Assembly (NCBI RefSeq): GCF_000406165.1
Contig: NZ_CM001977.1
Span: 731,090 to 795,089 of the forward strand
Length of the DNA: 64,000 bases
Direction: 5' to 3'
DNA from: Dickeya zeae NCPPB 2538
Lineage (GTDB): Bacteria; Pseudomonadota; Gammaproteobacteria; Enterobacterales; Enterobacteriaceae
This document shows, one piece after another, positions 36,160 through 45,185 of the stretch. The position numbers and the translations under genes are program-made. The notes beneath the pieces were generated by a model. The model was not told where the DNA came from. It saw nothing but the letters and a program-made list of their open reading frames with translations, and ran no database searches. Positions within the stretch are counted from its first letter, which is position 1, and every line of letters begins with the position of its first letter.

Positions 36160-36444
36160 ATGTATATCATCAGTCTGACATACCATGCGCCGCTGGATGA
36201 TGTGGAAACCTTGTTGGAACGGCATGTAACCTGGTTGAAGCGAGGATATGAACAAGGCCTGTTTGTGGCTTCCGGACGTAAAAACCCGCGTACTGGCGGT
36301 GTTATTCTGGCCAAAAGTGTCGCACGAGAAGAACTGGAGGCGTTTCTTGAACAGGATCCGTTCCAGGCGGTAGCAAATTACGATGTTATCGACTTCCAGC
36401 CATCCATGACGGCTGAGGCTTTCGCCCCACTGAGTCGTATCTGA
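36160..36444 (+). CDS. YciI family protein
   Basis: A 94-residue YciI-like (dimeric ferredoxin-like) protein. It contains RHVTWLKRGYEQGLFVASGRKNPRTGGVILAKSVAREELEAFLEQDPF, with the family's conserved His (in RHVTWL) and Asp (in QDPF) in the putative active-site cleft. Its function is uncertain; some members dehalogenate or act in catabolism. It follows the VOC gene closely. Confidence 0.85.
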   Translation: MYIISLTYHAPLDDVETLLERHVTWLKRGYEQGLFVASGRKNPRTGGVILAKSVAREELEAFLEQDPFQAVANYDVIDFQPSMTAEAFAPLSRI

Positions 36445-36490
36445 GTTAACAGGCTCCGGCAGGCGTCGTGCGCGTACCGGAGCAGCACCC

Positions 36491-37592
36491 TCAGGCGTGT
36501 ACTGAGCTTTGCAGGTTACTGTCTTGCGCGTGGCGCTCCAGCGCCAGTTCGATCAGTTGCGTGATCAGGCTGGTGTAGTCAAGACCACTGGCTTCCCACA
36601 ATTTGGGATACATACTGATGTTAGTGAAGCCGGGCAAGGTGTTGACCTCGTTGACGACAACCTGCTGGTCCGGTGTCAGGAAGACGTCTACCCGCGCCAT
36701 ACCCTGACACTCTAATGCCTGGAACGCTCGCAAGGCGATGTCGCGAATATGCTGGTGTACGTCGTCGTCCATTTCCGCCGGGATAGCCACAGCGGCACCG
36801 TCTTCGTTGATGTACTTGGTGTCGTAGGAATAGAATTCGTCATGCAACACGATTTCGCCGCAGACACTGGCTTTCGGGTAGTCATTACCCAGCACCGCAC
36901 ACTCAATTTCCCGCCCGACAATCGCCGATTCCACCAACACTTTATGGTCATAACGGAACGCCAGCTCGACAGCGTGTTCGAATTCCGCCTGATTGCGCAC
37001 CTTGCTGACGCCGACGGACGACCCCTGATTGGCGGGTTTGACGAACAGCGGCAAACCGAGCTCGGCGGTCACACTGTCGTAAGGATGGCGGGCGCGGTTG
37101 GCACGGGTCAGGGTGACGAACGGAGCAACCTGCAATCCAGCGTCGCGCAACAGACGTTTGGTGACGTCTTTATCCATGCTGACGGCGGAACCCAGCACGC
37201 TGCTGCCGACAAACGGGATATTCGCCATACGCAGCAAACCCTGCAAGGAGCCGTCTTCGCCCAGCGTACCGTGAACGATGGGGAAAATAACGTCAATCTG
37301 CGACAACGCGCTGGCGCTGGCTGTATCGATCAACTGATGGTGGGTTTGTCCTGGGATCAGCGCCACATTCTGACTGGAACGGTTCAGGGCGATCAACGCT
37401 GGATTATCGGCGTTGAGCAGGTAGTTGGAGGCGTCGTTGACGTGCCATTCCCCTTGCTTGTCGATGCCCAGCAACACCACATCGAACCGCGTTTTATCAA
37501 TGGCATCCACAATATTTTTTTGCGGACTGCAGTGACACTTCGTGCTCAGAGGATTTACCACCAAAAACCACGCCAACCCGAATTTTACTCAT
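36491..37592 (-). pseudogene. ddlA: D-alanine--D-alanine ligase A, frameshifted near the 5' end
   Basis: The gene should encode about 366 residues of DdlA (E. coli 364). The first part, MSKIRVGVVFGGKSSEHEVS, starts at 37592 with a ribosome site, but the frame breaks at an A7 run (complement of 37515-37521), one A more than the AAAAAA expected for SAKNIVDAID. Everything downstream (NIVDAIDKTRFDVVLLGIDKQG, HGTLGEDGSLQG, PANQGSSVGVSKV, NEVNTLPGFTNISMYPKL) is intact in the other frame. The enzyme joins two D-alanines for peptidoglycan. The break is either a homopolymer error in the sequence, a real null mutation (DdlB elsewhere could compensate), or a slippage site. Confidence 0.82.
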
Positions 37593-37932
37593 ATCACTCT
37601 TTCCGTTATGGGATCGTTTTCTGTTATTAGGATCATTGAACTGTCTGGCACCTAATGGGACAGGCTCTAAGTCAAACGTCTTGATCTGTGGGTGCAAGAG
37701 TATCACTTCATACCGCGAGGCGGGACTTTTTTCAGGTCACTGGGCGCTGTCTTTTTCAGTGGTGATGCAGAATTAACCCATATGAAAGAAAGGGCGTAAA
37801 AAGAGAGGGGGGCGAACCTGATTTCACATCGTTTGCTACAGTCGCGGCGTGAGGTATGAGAGCGTCAACCAGGGATGATGAACCTGACTGCCGGGAGGGC
37901 GACCCGGCTGAAATTTCTCTCGTCGGTGCCGA

Positions 37933-38790
37933 TCAGGCACTTTTTTGCCCTTCTTCACGTTGACGCAGGCTGTTGCCCTGGCGGTAAGCCAGCGACACCA
38001 TCAGCGATTGCACCAGACACAGCGTGGCGGACTGGGAGCGAAAGGCATCGACCTGCGCTTCTTTTACCACGAAGCACAGGTCGCTGAGGGTAGCCAGCGG
38101 GCTTAGCTGACTGTCGGTGATCACTATCTGGCGTGCACCGGCGTTGGCGGCCATTTCACTGACCATCACGGTTTCCTGCGCGTAAGGCGAGAAGCTGATG
38201 GAGACCACGATGTCTTTGTCGCTCAGGCGGCATAACTGTTCGCGGAACATCCCACCTAGTCCGTTAACCAGCACTGGGCGGCTTTCCAGATGGCTCAGCG
38301 CGTAGGAGAGGTAGGTGGCGACGCTGAATGAACGCCGTAGCCCGACGATGTAGATAGTGTCAGCCTGTGCCAACAGGTCGACCGCTTTTTCCAGATCGTC
38401 TGGCTGGGTGCGGGCGGCCAGTTGTTGCATCGCCTGTGCGTTGGAACGGGCGAATTCATGCAAAATATCCTGCGGGCGTTCTGGCACCCGGTCTTCCATC
38501 TCACGAAATAAGCGCGCCCGGTCGGTATAGCTGGCGGTTTCTTCCACCAGATTCATGCGAAACAGCTGTTTCATTTCATTGAACCCGCTGAAATCGAACG
38601 CGTTGGCGAAACGGATCAACGTGGAAGGGGGCACGTCTGCCTGCTCGGCGATCACCGCGACGGTGTCGAACGCTACACTGTTGGTGTTGTCCAGCACATA
38701 ACGCGCCACCTGCTGCAAACGCTTGCTCAGGGAATCGTACCGTGCGCGGATCTGTTCCTGTAGTTCTCTCAGGCTGGTCGCCATCGCCAT
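37933..38790 (-). CDS. iolR: RpiR family regulator of inositol catabolism (IolR-like)
   Basis: A 285-residue MurR/RpiR regulator. The N-terminal HTH_6 domain spans about residues 5-80 (VAVIAEQADVPPSTLIRFANAFDFSGFNEMKQLFR), and a SIS sugar-phosphate isomerase fold follows (IYIVGLRRSFSVATYLSYALSHL; VSISFSPYAQETVMVSEMA). SIS domains bind sugar-phosphate inducers. It is divergent from iolA and should repress the iol genes until an inositol-derived phosphate appears. Start at 38790 follows GGAG; the in-frame upstream extension is unlikely. Near-palindromes GGAA/GAAA-N6-TTTC in the iol promoters are candidate operators. Confidence 0.82.
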   Translation of the reverse strand: MAMATSLRELQEQIRARYDSLSKRLQQVARYVLDNTNSVAFDTVAVIAEQADVPPSTLIRFANAFDFSGFNEMKQLFRMNLVEETASYTDRARLFREMEDRVPERPQDILHEFARSNAQAMQQLAARTQPDDLEKAVDLLAQADTIYIVGLRRSFSVATYLSYALSHLESRPVLVNGLGGMFREQLCRLSDKDIVVSISFSPYAQETVMVSEMAANAGARQIVITDSQLSPLATLSDLCFVVKEAQVDAFRSQSATLCLVQSLMVSLAYRQGNSLRQREEGQKSA

Positions 38791-39030
38791 AATCGTCTTC
38801 TCCGTCATCCCGGCGGGATGCTGTTGATCCGATTCTAGTGAGTTGAACCGGCATTTCAAACCGATTTGTTATTTTTTCGACGAAAAATAGAATGAATAAT
38901 TCAGTTTTCCCGTACGTCATGAGCGAATGAATTCGCTGAATAACGCGGTTAAATGCCGGTTACCTGACGTTTACCAGAAAATCTATCCTGGATCACAATA
39001 ATCAACATTTGTTTTATTTCTTATTAAAAT

Positions 39031-39044
39031 GGAATTTTTATTTC
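39031..39044. promoter_or_regulatory. Candidate IolR operator upstream of iolA
   Basis: GGAATTTTTATTTC has the GGAA-N6-TTYC form described for RpiR-type IolR proteins. It lies about 60 bases before iolA. A close relative, GAAATATTTATTTC followed by the same CAT, occurs at 42741 upstream of iolG. Shared 11-mer ATTTATTTCAT/TTTTATTTCAT supports a common operator. Confidence 0.45.
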
Positions 39045-39101
39045 ATATACAGTAAAGCGGTATTAGCCATCTGTCACCCTAAATCCTGCAGAGGTGTAAC
39101 C

Positions 39102-40613
39102 ATGGAAACCGTATCCAATTTCATTCATGGCGAGATTGCGCCCAGTCATAGCGGGCGCACCGCACCGGTATTTAATCCTGCGACCGGCGAAGCGATTCGT
39201 CAGGTAGCGCTGAGTAGCGCCGACGAAGCAAAGCACGCCATCAGCGCCGCCGCCGCGGCCTTCCCCGACTGGGCGAAGCATTCTCCGCTGCGCCGTGCCC
39301 GCATCCTGTTTCGTTTCAAAGCGTTGCTGGAAGAGAACATGAGTACGCTGGCACGGCAGATTTCCGAAGAGCATGGCAAAGTCTACTCTGATGCCGTAGG
39401 CGAACTGACCCGTGGGCTGGAAGTGGTGGAATTTGCGTGTGGTATTCCGCATCTGCAAAAAGGCGAGCATTCCGCCAACGTTGGCACCGGTGTGGACAGC
39501 CATTCGCTGATGCAGCCGCTCGGGGTGTGCGTGGGGATCACGCCATTCAATTTCCCGGCGATGGTGCCGATGTGGATGTTCCCGATTGCGCTGGCCACCG
39601 GTAACACCTTTGTGCTCAAGCCTTCGGAGAAAGACCCGTCGCTGTCGCTGATGCTGGCAACACTGCTGAAAGAAGCGGGCCTGCCGGATGGCGTATTCAA
39701 TGTCGTGCAGGGCGATAAAGAAGCGGTCGACGTGCTGTTGACCGACCCACGTGTTCAGGCGGTGAGCTTTGTCGGCTCGACACCGGTGGCAGAGTACATC
39801 TATCACACCGCATCAGCGCACGGTAAGCGTTGTCAGGCGCTGGGCGGCGCTAAAAACCACTGCATTTTGATGCCGGATGCCGACATGGACATGGCGGCCA
39901 GCGCGATCCTCGGTGCGGCATTTGGCGCAGCGGGCGAGCGCTGCATGGCGCTGTCGGTGGTGGTCGCGGTGGGTGATGACACCGCCGAAGCGTTGTGCAG
40001 CCGGTTGGAAACGCAGATTGCCGCCATGCGTGTCGGCCCCGGTCTGGTGGACGGGAAAGAAAACGACATGGGGCCGGTGATTTCAGGCCCACATCGCGAC
40101 AAGATTAGCGGTTATATTCAAAGTGGCGTCGATCAGGGCGCGACGTTGCGCGTCGATGGCCGCGGGCTTCGTGTTTCGGGGCATGAGCAGGGCTATTTCG
40201 TCGGCCCAACGCTGTTTGACCATGTCATGCCAGACATGCAGATCTACCGGGAAGAGATTTTTGGCCCGGTGCTGTCGGTGGTGCGCGTGCCGGATTACCA
40301 CACCGCGCTGACCCTGATTAACCAGCATGAATACGGCAATGGCACGGCGATATTTACCCGCGACGGCGAAACCGCCCGCCAGTTTAGTGAAGAGGTGCAG
40401 GCAGGGATGGTTGGGATCAACGTACCGATCCCGGTGCCGATGGCGTTCCACAGTTTTGGCGGCTGGAAACGGTCCATTTTTGGTCCGCTCAATGTACACG
40501 GTAACGACGGCGTGCGTTTCTATACCCGAATGAAAACCGTCACCAGTCGTTGGCCTGCCAGCGTGCGTCTGGAACAGCACGCCAGCAGCTTTGTGATGCC
40601 GACGCTGGAGTAA
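39102..40613 (+). CDS. iolA: CoA-acylating methylmalonate-semialdehyde dehydrogenase (MmsA/IolA)
   Basis: A 503-residue aldehyde dehydrogenase of the MmsA class. The start METVSNFIHGEIAPS is the family opening, with the cofactor region GVCVGITPFNFPAMVPMWMFPIALA, SFVGSTPVAEYIY, and the catalytic Cys in GERCMALSV (about residue 283). The C-terminal SFGGWKRSIFGPLNVHG... FYTRMKTVTSRWP is diagnostic. The enzyme turns malonate semialdehyde into acetyl-CoA and CO2 in inositol breakdown. GAGGTG precedes the ATG at 39102. It is 27 bases before iolD. Confidence 0.93.
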   Translation: METVSNFIHGEIAPSHSGRTAPVFNPATGEAIRQVALSSADEAKHAISAAAAAFPDWAKHSPLRRARILFRFKALLEENMSTLARQISEEHGKVYSDAVGELTRGLEVVEFACGIPHLQKGEHSANVGTGVDSHSLMQPLGVCVGITPFNFPAMVPMWMFPIALATGNTFVLKPSEKDPSLSLMLATLLKEAGLPDGVFNVVQGDKEAVDVLLTDPRVQAVSFVGSTPVAEYIYHTASAHGKRCQALGGAKNHCILMPDADMDMAASAILGAAFGAAGERCMALSVVVAVGDDTAEALCSRLETQIAAMRVGPGLVDGKENDMGPVISGPHRDKISGYIQSGVDQGATLRVDGRGLRVSGHEQGYFVGPTLFDHVMPDMQIYREEIFGPVLSVVRVPDYHTALTLINQHEYGNGTAIFTRDGETARQFSEEVQAGMVGINVPIPVPMAFHSFGGWKRSIFGPLNVHGNDGVRFYTRMKTVTSRWPASVRLEQHASSFVMPTLE

Positions 40614-40640
40614 TTCCACCTGATTTGCGGGAGCAAAACG

Positions 40641-42572
40641 ATGGACACGTTGAAAATGACCATGGCGCAGGCGCTGGTCCGGTTTCTTAATCAGCAATAC
40701 CTTGAGGTTGACGGTGAAGAAACACCGTTGTTTGCTGGGGTAATGACCATCTTCGGGCACGGTAACGTGCTGGGTATCGGGCAGGCGCTGGAGCAGGACG
40801 CCGGGCACCTGCAGGTGCATCAGGGCTGTAATGAGCAGGGTATGGCGCACATCGCGGCGGGATTTGCCAAACAGCACCGGCGGCGGCGAGTGTACGCGGT
40901 GACCACCTCGGTGGGGCCGGGGTCCGCCAATCTGGTGACGGCGGCGGCCACCGCGACGGCCAACCGGATTCCTCTCCTGTTGTTGCCGGGAGATCTGTTC
41001 GCCAGTCGACAGCCTGACCCGGTGTTGCAGCAGATAGAGCAATATCACGATGCCACCATCAGCACCAATGATTGCCTGCGGCCGGTTTCGCGCTACTGGG
41101 ATCGTATCAGCCGCCCGGAGCAACTGATGAGCGCGCTGATTAACGCCATGCGGGTACTGACTGACCCGGCGGATACCGGTACGGTAACGCTGTGTCTGCC
41201 GCAGGATGTGCAGGCGGAAGCCTGGGATTACCCGCGGTCGTTCTTCCAGCGGCGGGTGCACCATCTGGAACGCCGCCCGCCAGATACCACCCGGCTGGCG
41301 CAGGCGGCGGCATTGCTGGCGCGTAAGCACCGCCCGTTGCTGATCTGCGGCGGCGGGGTACGCTATGCCGGTGCGCATGAGGCATTTTGCCAGTTTGCGG
41401 AACGTTTCAACCTGCCGTTCGGCGAAACCCAGTCGGGCAAGGGCGCGGTGGTCTCGTCGCATCCGCTGAATGTGGGCGGCATTGGCGTCACTGGCGGGCA
41501 GGCTGCCAACCGGCTGGCGGCGCAGGCGGACCTGGTGATTGGTGTCGGCACCCGTCTGACCGATTTCACCACTGCCTCCAAATCGCTGTTCACGCACCCG
41601 GAGGTCGAGTTTTTGCTGCTCAACGTGGCGGAGTTCGACGCGTTCAAGCTGGATGCTACTGCGCTGGTGGCTGATGCCCGTGAGGGGCTGACGCAACTGA
41701 CGCAGGCGCTGGCGACGCAGGGCTATCGCAGTGGCTGGGGGGCGGAGATAGCGCAGGCTCGCGCCGACTGGCACCAAGAGCGCCAGCGGTTGTTTGCACG
41801 GCGCGACGACGACGGACAGCCGCTGGAAATTGCCGGGCATCTGGAGGCACAACTGGCGGAGTACCGCGAAACTCTGGGGACCCGTCTGACACAAACCCGG
41901 GTGCTGGGACTGCTCAACGACGCGCTGGAAGATAACGCTATCGTGGTAGGTGCAGCCGGGTCGTTGCCCGGCGACCTGCAACGGTTATGGCAGGTGAAAA
42001 CCTCGGACAGCTATCACCTGGAGTACGGTTATTCCTGCATGGGGTATGAAATCGCAGCGGCGGTGGGTGCGCGGTTGGCTGCACCACAGCAGCCGGTGTA
42101 CGCCATGGTGGGGGACGGGTCCTATTTGATGCTGCACAGCGAGCTGCAAACTGCGGTGCAAGAAGGCATCAAGGTCACCGTGCTGCTGTTCGACAATGCC
42201 GGATTCGGCTGCATCAACAACCTGCAAATGAGTCAGGGGATGGGCAGTTTTTGCACCGAGAACCGTCGGCGTGATCAGGGCAGCGGCAAGCTGACAGGCC
42301 CGTTGGTCACGGTAGATTTCGCCCGCAACGCCGAGAGTTACGGTTGTCGGGCGTGGACGGTACGTGATGAGGCGTCGTTGTTACAGGCGGTGCGCGAAGC
42401 ACAGGCACACCCCGGCCCTTGTCTGCTGGATATCAAGGTGTTGCCGAAAACCATGACCCACGGCTACGACGCCTGGTGGAACACCGGGACCGCGCAAGTC
42501 GCGGACAACCCGGCGATTGAAGCCGCCGCGCGTGAGGTGCACTTGCAGCGGACGAAGGCCAGACAGTATTAA
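40641..42572 (+). CDS. iolD: 3D-(3,5/4)-trihydroxycyclohexane-1,2-dione acylhydrolase
   Basis: A 643-residue thiamine-diphosphate enzyme that opens the inositol-derived ring. N-terminal TPP-pyrimidine domain with GHGNVLGIGQALEQ and the catalytic Glu in GCNEQGMAHIAAGFAKQ (about residue 66); central FAD-like fold (LLICGGGVRYAGA); C-terminal TPP motif GDGSYLMLHSELQTAVQEG...LFDNAGFGCIN (about 490-525). The final DIKVLPKTMTHGYDAWWNTG is typical of IolD. GGGAG precedes the ATG. It is followed by a 530-base regulatory gap. Confidence 0.94.
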   Translation: MDTLKMTMAQALVRFLNQQYLEVDGEETPLFAGVMTIFGHGNVLGIGQALEQDAGHLQVHQGCNEQGMAHIAAGFAKQHRRRRVYAVTTSVGPGSANLVTAAATATANRIPLLLLPGDLFASRQPDPVLQQIEQYHDATISTNDCLRPVSRYWDRISRPEQLMSALINAMRVLTDPADTGTVTLCLPQDVQAEAWDYPRSFFQRRVHHLERRPPDTTRLAQAAALLARKHRPLLICGGGVRYAGAHEAFCQFAERFNLPFGETQSGKGAVVSSHPLNVGGIGVTGGQAANRLAAQADLVIGVGTRLTDFTTASKSLFTHPEVEFLLLNVAEFDAFKLDATALVADAREGLTQLTQALATQGYRSGWGAEIAQARADWHQERQRLFARRDDDGQPLEIAGHLEAQLAEYRETLGTRLTQTRVLGLLNDALEDNAIVVGAAGSLPGDLQRLWQVKTSDSYHLEYGYSCMGYEIAAAVGARLAAPQQPVYAMVGDGSYLMLHSELQTAVQEGIKVTVLLFDNAGFGCINNLQMSQGMGSFCTENRRRDQGSGKLTGPLVTVDFARNAESYGCRAWTVRDEASLLQAVREAQAHPGPCLLDIKVLPKTMTHGYDAWWNTGTAQVADNPAIEAAAREVHLQRTKARQY

Positions 42573-43101
42573 GCCTGACGGCGCACTGATGCTTTTGGCG
42601 ATTTTTCTTACCACTGGAGCCTGATCGTGTTGCCTGGCGCACGATCGGGTCTTTTGCGCTGCATGTGAATAACGCATTCGTCGTGTTTTAACTGGTTAAC
42701 CGAGGCAGGGTAAGCCGGTCATCTCTTCCCGCTTTTTCATGAAATATTTATTTCATTTCAGTCTGACAAACCGAACCCTGTAGTGATGAGGTTGACAGAG
42801 GGGCTGCGCGCACCTCGTGGGTCTCCACTGCCAGTGATTCAGCTATTCTGACGCACTAATACCCTGCCTTCACTGGGTTTTTTCCTGCCTTGCAACACGC
42901 CGACGACATGACGGTGGTTTCGTGATTTTGCTAACACTATTTTGCTCATATGTCACCAAAATGTTAGCTGGCACGCAAAAACATAATTTCCAGTTTTACT
43001 GAAATTGAAATAAACGTTTTATTGTCTTTACTCTAACAAGCAGAACAGACCCTGACCCCTACAACCAACCAGTGATACCCCAGGGTATCGAGGGAGTAGC
43101 C
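42573..43101. promoter_or_regulatory. Regulatory region before iolG
   Basis: About 530 bases without a gene. GAAATATTTATTTC (42741-42754) is a near copy of the iolA operator candidate. A second AT-rich cluster, TTTACTGAAATTGAAATAAA and AATAAACGTTTTATT (about 42995-43023), lies 80 bases before iolG and includes a short palindrome. A second promoter under IolR for the iolG to iolB operon is likely. Confidence 0.5.
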
Positions 43102-44088
43102 ATGTTTAACATCGCTTTACTAGGTGCCGGCCGCATTGGCCAGGTTCACGCCGTCAACATCGCCGAACATCGGGAAACCTGTCTCTATTCGGTGGTTGAT
43201 CCCAACCTCGCTAACGCGCAGGCGTTGTCTGATAAGTATCAGGCGCGTTTGCAAACCATAGATGAGGCGATGGCTGACCCGGCGGTACACGCGGTGCTGA
43301 TTGCCTCTGCTACCGACACCCACGCTGACTTGATTGAGCTGGCCGCCCGCCACGGCAAAGCCATCTTCTGTGAAAAACCGGTGCATCTGGATATCGCACG
43401 GGTACGCGACTGCCTGAAAGTGGTGGAGCAACAGCAGGTGCCATTGTTCGTCGGGTTTAACCGTCGCTACGACCCGCAATTTCGCCGGGTGAAGACGCTG
43501 GCAGGTGAAGGGCGTATCGGCAAGCCGGAATCCCTGATGATTATCTCCCGTGATCCTTCACCGCCGCCTGCCGAGTATGTGCGAGTGTCCGGCGGCATGT
43601 TCCGCGATATGACCATCCACGATTTCGACATGGTGCGTTTCATCATGGGCGAAGAGCCGGTTTCTGTGTTTGCACAAGGCAGCAATCTGGTAGACCCGGC
43701 TATCGGCGCGGCTGGCGACATTGATACCGCGTTTGTGGTGTTCAAATTTGCTTCCAGTGCGATGGCGACCATTGTTAACAGCCGCCGCTCCGGTTATGGC
43801 TACGACCAGCGGCTGGAACTGCACGGCGAACTCGGCGTGTTGAGCGCGGGTAATATCCGCGAAAACCAGGTGGAACACTGGGGCGATGCCGGGTGCCTTG
43901 CCGCCAAACCGGAACACTTTTTCCTGCAGCGTTACCGCGACGCCTACGCGGCAGAATGGCGTCATTTCGTTGAGGTGTTGCACGGGCGTACCCGGCCTGA
44001 GTGCAGTGGCGTCGACGGTGAGCGGGCGCTGTATCTGGCCGACAAAGCGCTGGAGTCGCTGGCGACAGGGCGTGCGGTTTCGCTCTGA
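43102..44088 (+). CDS. iolG: Inositol 2-dehydrogenase (Gfo/Idh/MocA family)
   Basis: A 328-residue NAD-dependent dehydrogenase. Rossmann motif ALLGAGRIGQVHA, then FCEKPVHLD (catalytic Lys), FNRRYDPQF and GGMFRDMTIHDFDM (substrate His/Asp region). It oxidises myo-inositol to 2-keto-myo-inositol (scyllo-inosose). Start at 43102 follows GAGGGAG. Leads the transport and catabolic operon. A second Gfo/Idh gene lies downstream, so the split of scyllo/D-chiro versus myo activities is inferred. Confidence 0.88.
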   Translation: MFNIALLGAGRIGQVHAVNIAEHRETCLYSVVDPNLANAQALSDKYQARLQTIDEAMADPAVHAVLIASATDTHADLIELAARHGKAIFCEKPVHLDIARVRDCLKVVEQQQVPLFVGFNRRYDPQFRRVKTLAGEGRIGKPESLMIISRDPSPPPAEYVRVSGGMFRDMTIHDFDMVRFIMGEEPVSVFAQGSNLVDPAIGAAGDIDTAFVVFKFASSAMATIVNSRRSGYGYDQRLELHGELGVLSAGNIRENQVEHWGDAGCLAAKPEHFFLQRYRDAYAAEWRHFVEVLHGRTRPECSGVDGERALYLADKALESLATGRAVSL

Positions 44089-44190
44089 CATAACTACAGG
44101 GTCTGGCATGGCATCAGGCCCTGGCATCACGACATCAATAACAACATAACCTTACCTTTACACCCAACTAACTGATGCAGAGACAACACC

Positions 44191-45129
44191 ATGAAAAAGA
44201 TAACCATCCTGGCCGCCGCGATGGCCTTCACGATGTCGTCCGGTCTGGCGCAGGCACAGAACGAACAGATTGTATTCAGTACCCCCAACCTGGCGATGCC
44301 TTTTGAAGTCCACATGCAGCGTACTGCGGTCAAGGCCGCCAAAGAGCTGGGCGTGAACCTGCAGGTGTTGGATAGCCAGGGCAGTTCGCCGAAACAGGTG
44401 GCCGATCTGGAAAACGCCATCACTCGCGGAGCCCAGGGTTTTATCGTGTCACCGAATGATGTCAACGCAGTGTCCGGTGCGGTAACGGAAATTCAGGATG
44501 CCAAGTTGCCGGTGGTGACACTGGACCGCTCGGTGAAGACCGACAAGAAAGTGCCGCACTTCGGCGCGAATAACTACAAAGGTGGTCAGGCGATTGCCGA
44601 TTTCGTCAAAGCGCGTTTTCCAAACGGTGCCGACATCGTGTTGCTGACCGGTCAGCCGGGGTCGTCATCCAACATCGAACGTACGCAAGGCATCCGCGAC
44701 AGTCTGAAAGCGGGCGGCAGCAAGTACCGTCTGGTGGCGGATCAGACCGGCAACTGGATGCGTTCTGAAGGGATGCGCATTGTGGAAAGCGTGCTGCCGT
44801 CGCTGCCCAAACGTCCACAGGTGATTTTGTCAGCTAACGATGACATGGCACTGGGGGCGATTGAAGCGCTGCAAAGCCAGGGGCTGAAGCCGGGTGATGT
44901 CATGGTGACCGGTTTTGACGCCGTCCCGGAGGCGCTGGCGCGTGTGCGTGATGGCTGGATGGCGGTGACCGCTGATCAGCGCCCCGGCTATGCAGTCACG
45001 CAAGCGATGACGCAACTGACCAACAATATTCGCACCAAGTCGGCGATCACCGGAGCGGACTACCCACCGACCATGATCACCAAAGACAACCTGAACGATG
45101 CGGAACGTATCGGCGAAGCGGGCAAATAA
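44191..45129 (+). CDS. Sugar ABC transporter substrate-binding protein (probable inositol binding, IbpA-like)
   Basis: A 312-residue periplasmic ribose-type binding protein. Signal peptide MKKITILAAAMAFTMSSGLAQA; mature motifs GAQGFIVSPNDVNAVSGAVTE, VVTLDRSV, LLTGQPGSSSNIERTQGIRDSL and MVTGFDAVPEAL. Placed inside an iol operon with a matching ATPase and permease, it most likely binds myo-inositol. From memory Caulobacter IbpA is a similar case. Confidence 0.85.
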   Translation: MKKITILAAAMAFTMSSGLAQAQNEQIVFSTPNLAMPFEVHMQRTAVKAAKELGVNLQVLDSQGSSPKQVADLENAITRGAQGFIVSPNDVNAVSGAVTEIQDAKLPVVTLDRSVKTDKKVPHFGANNYKGGQAIADFVKARFPNGADIVLLTGQPGSSSNIERTQGIRDSLKAGGSKYRLVADQTGNWMRSEGMRIVESVLPSLPKRPQVILSANDDMALGAIEALQSQGLKPGDVMVTGFDAVPEALARVRDGWMAVTADQRPGYAVTQAMTQLTNNIRTKSAITGADYPPTMITKDNLNDAERIGEAGK

Positions 45130-45185
45130 GCGGACACACCACTCACTCACCGGCCGGGAGGCCGGTGATGAAGGAGGGCTATCCC

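Noticed and set aside
40083..41981. A 632-codon minus-strand open frame over iolA and iolD
   Set aside because: It is antisense to two well-supported genes in GC-rich DNA and has the Arg/His/Gln-rich content of a shadow frame.
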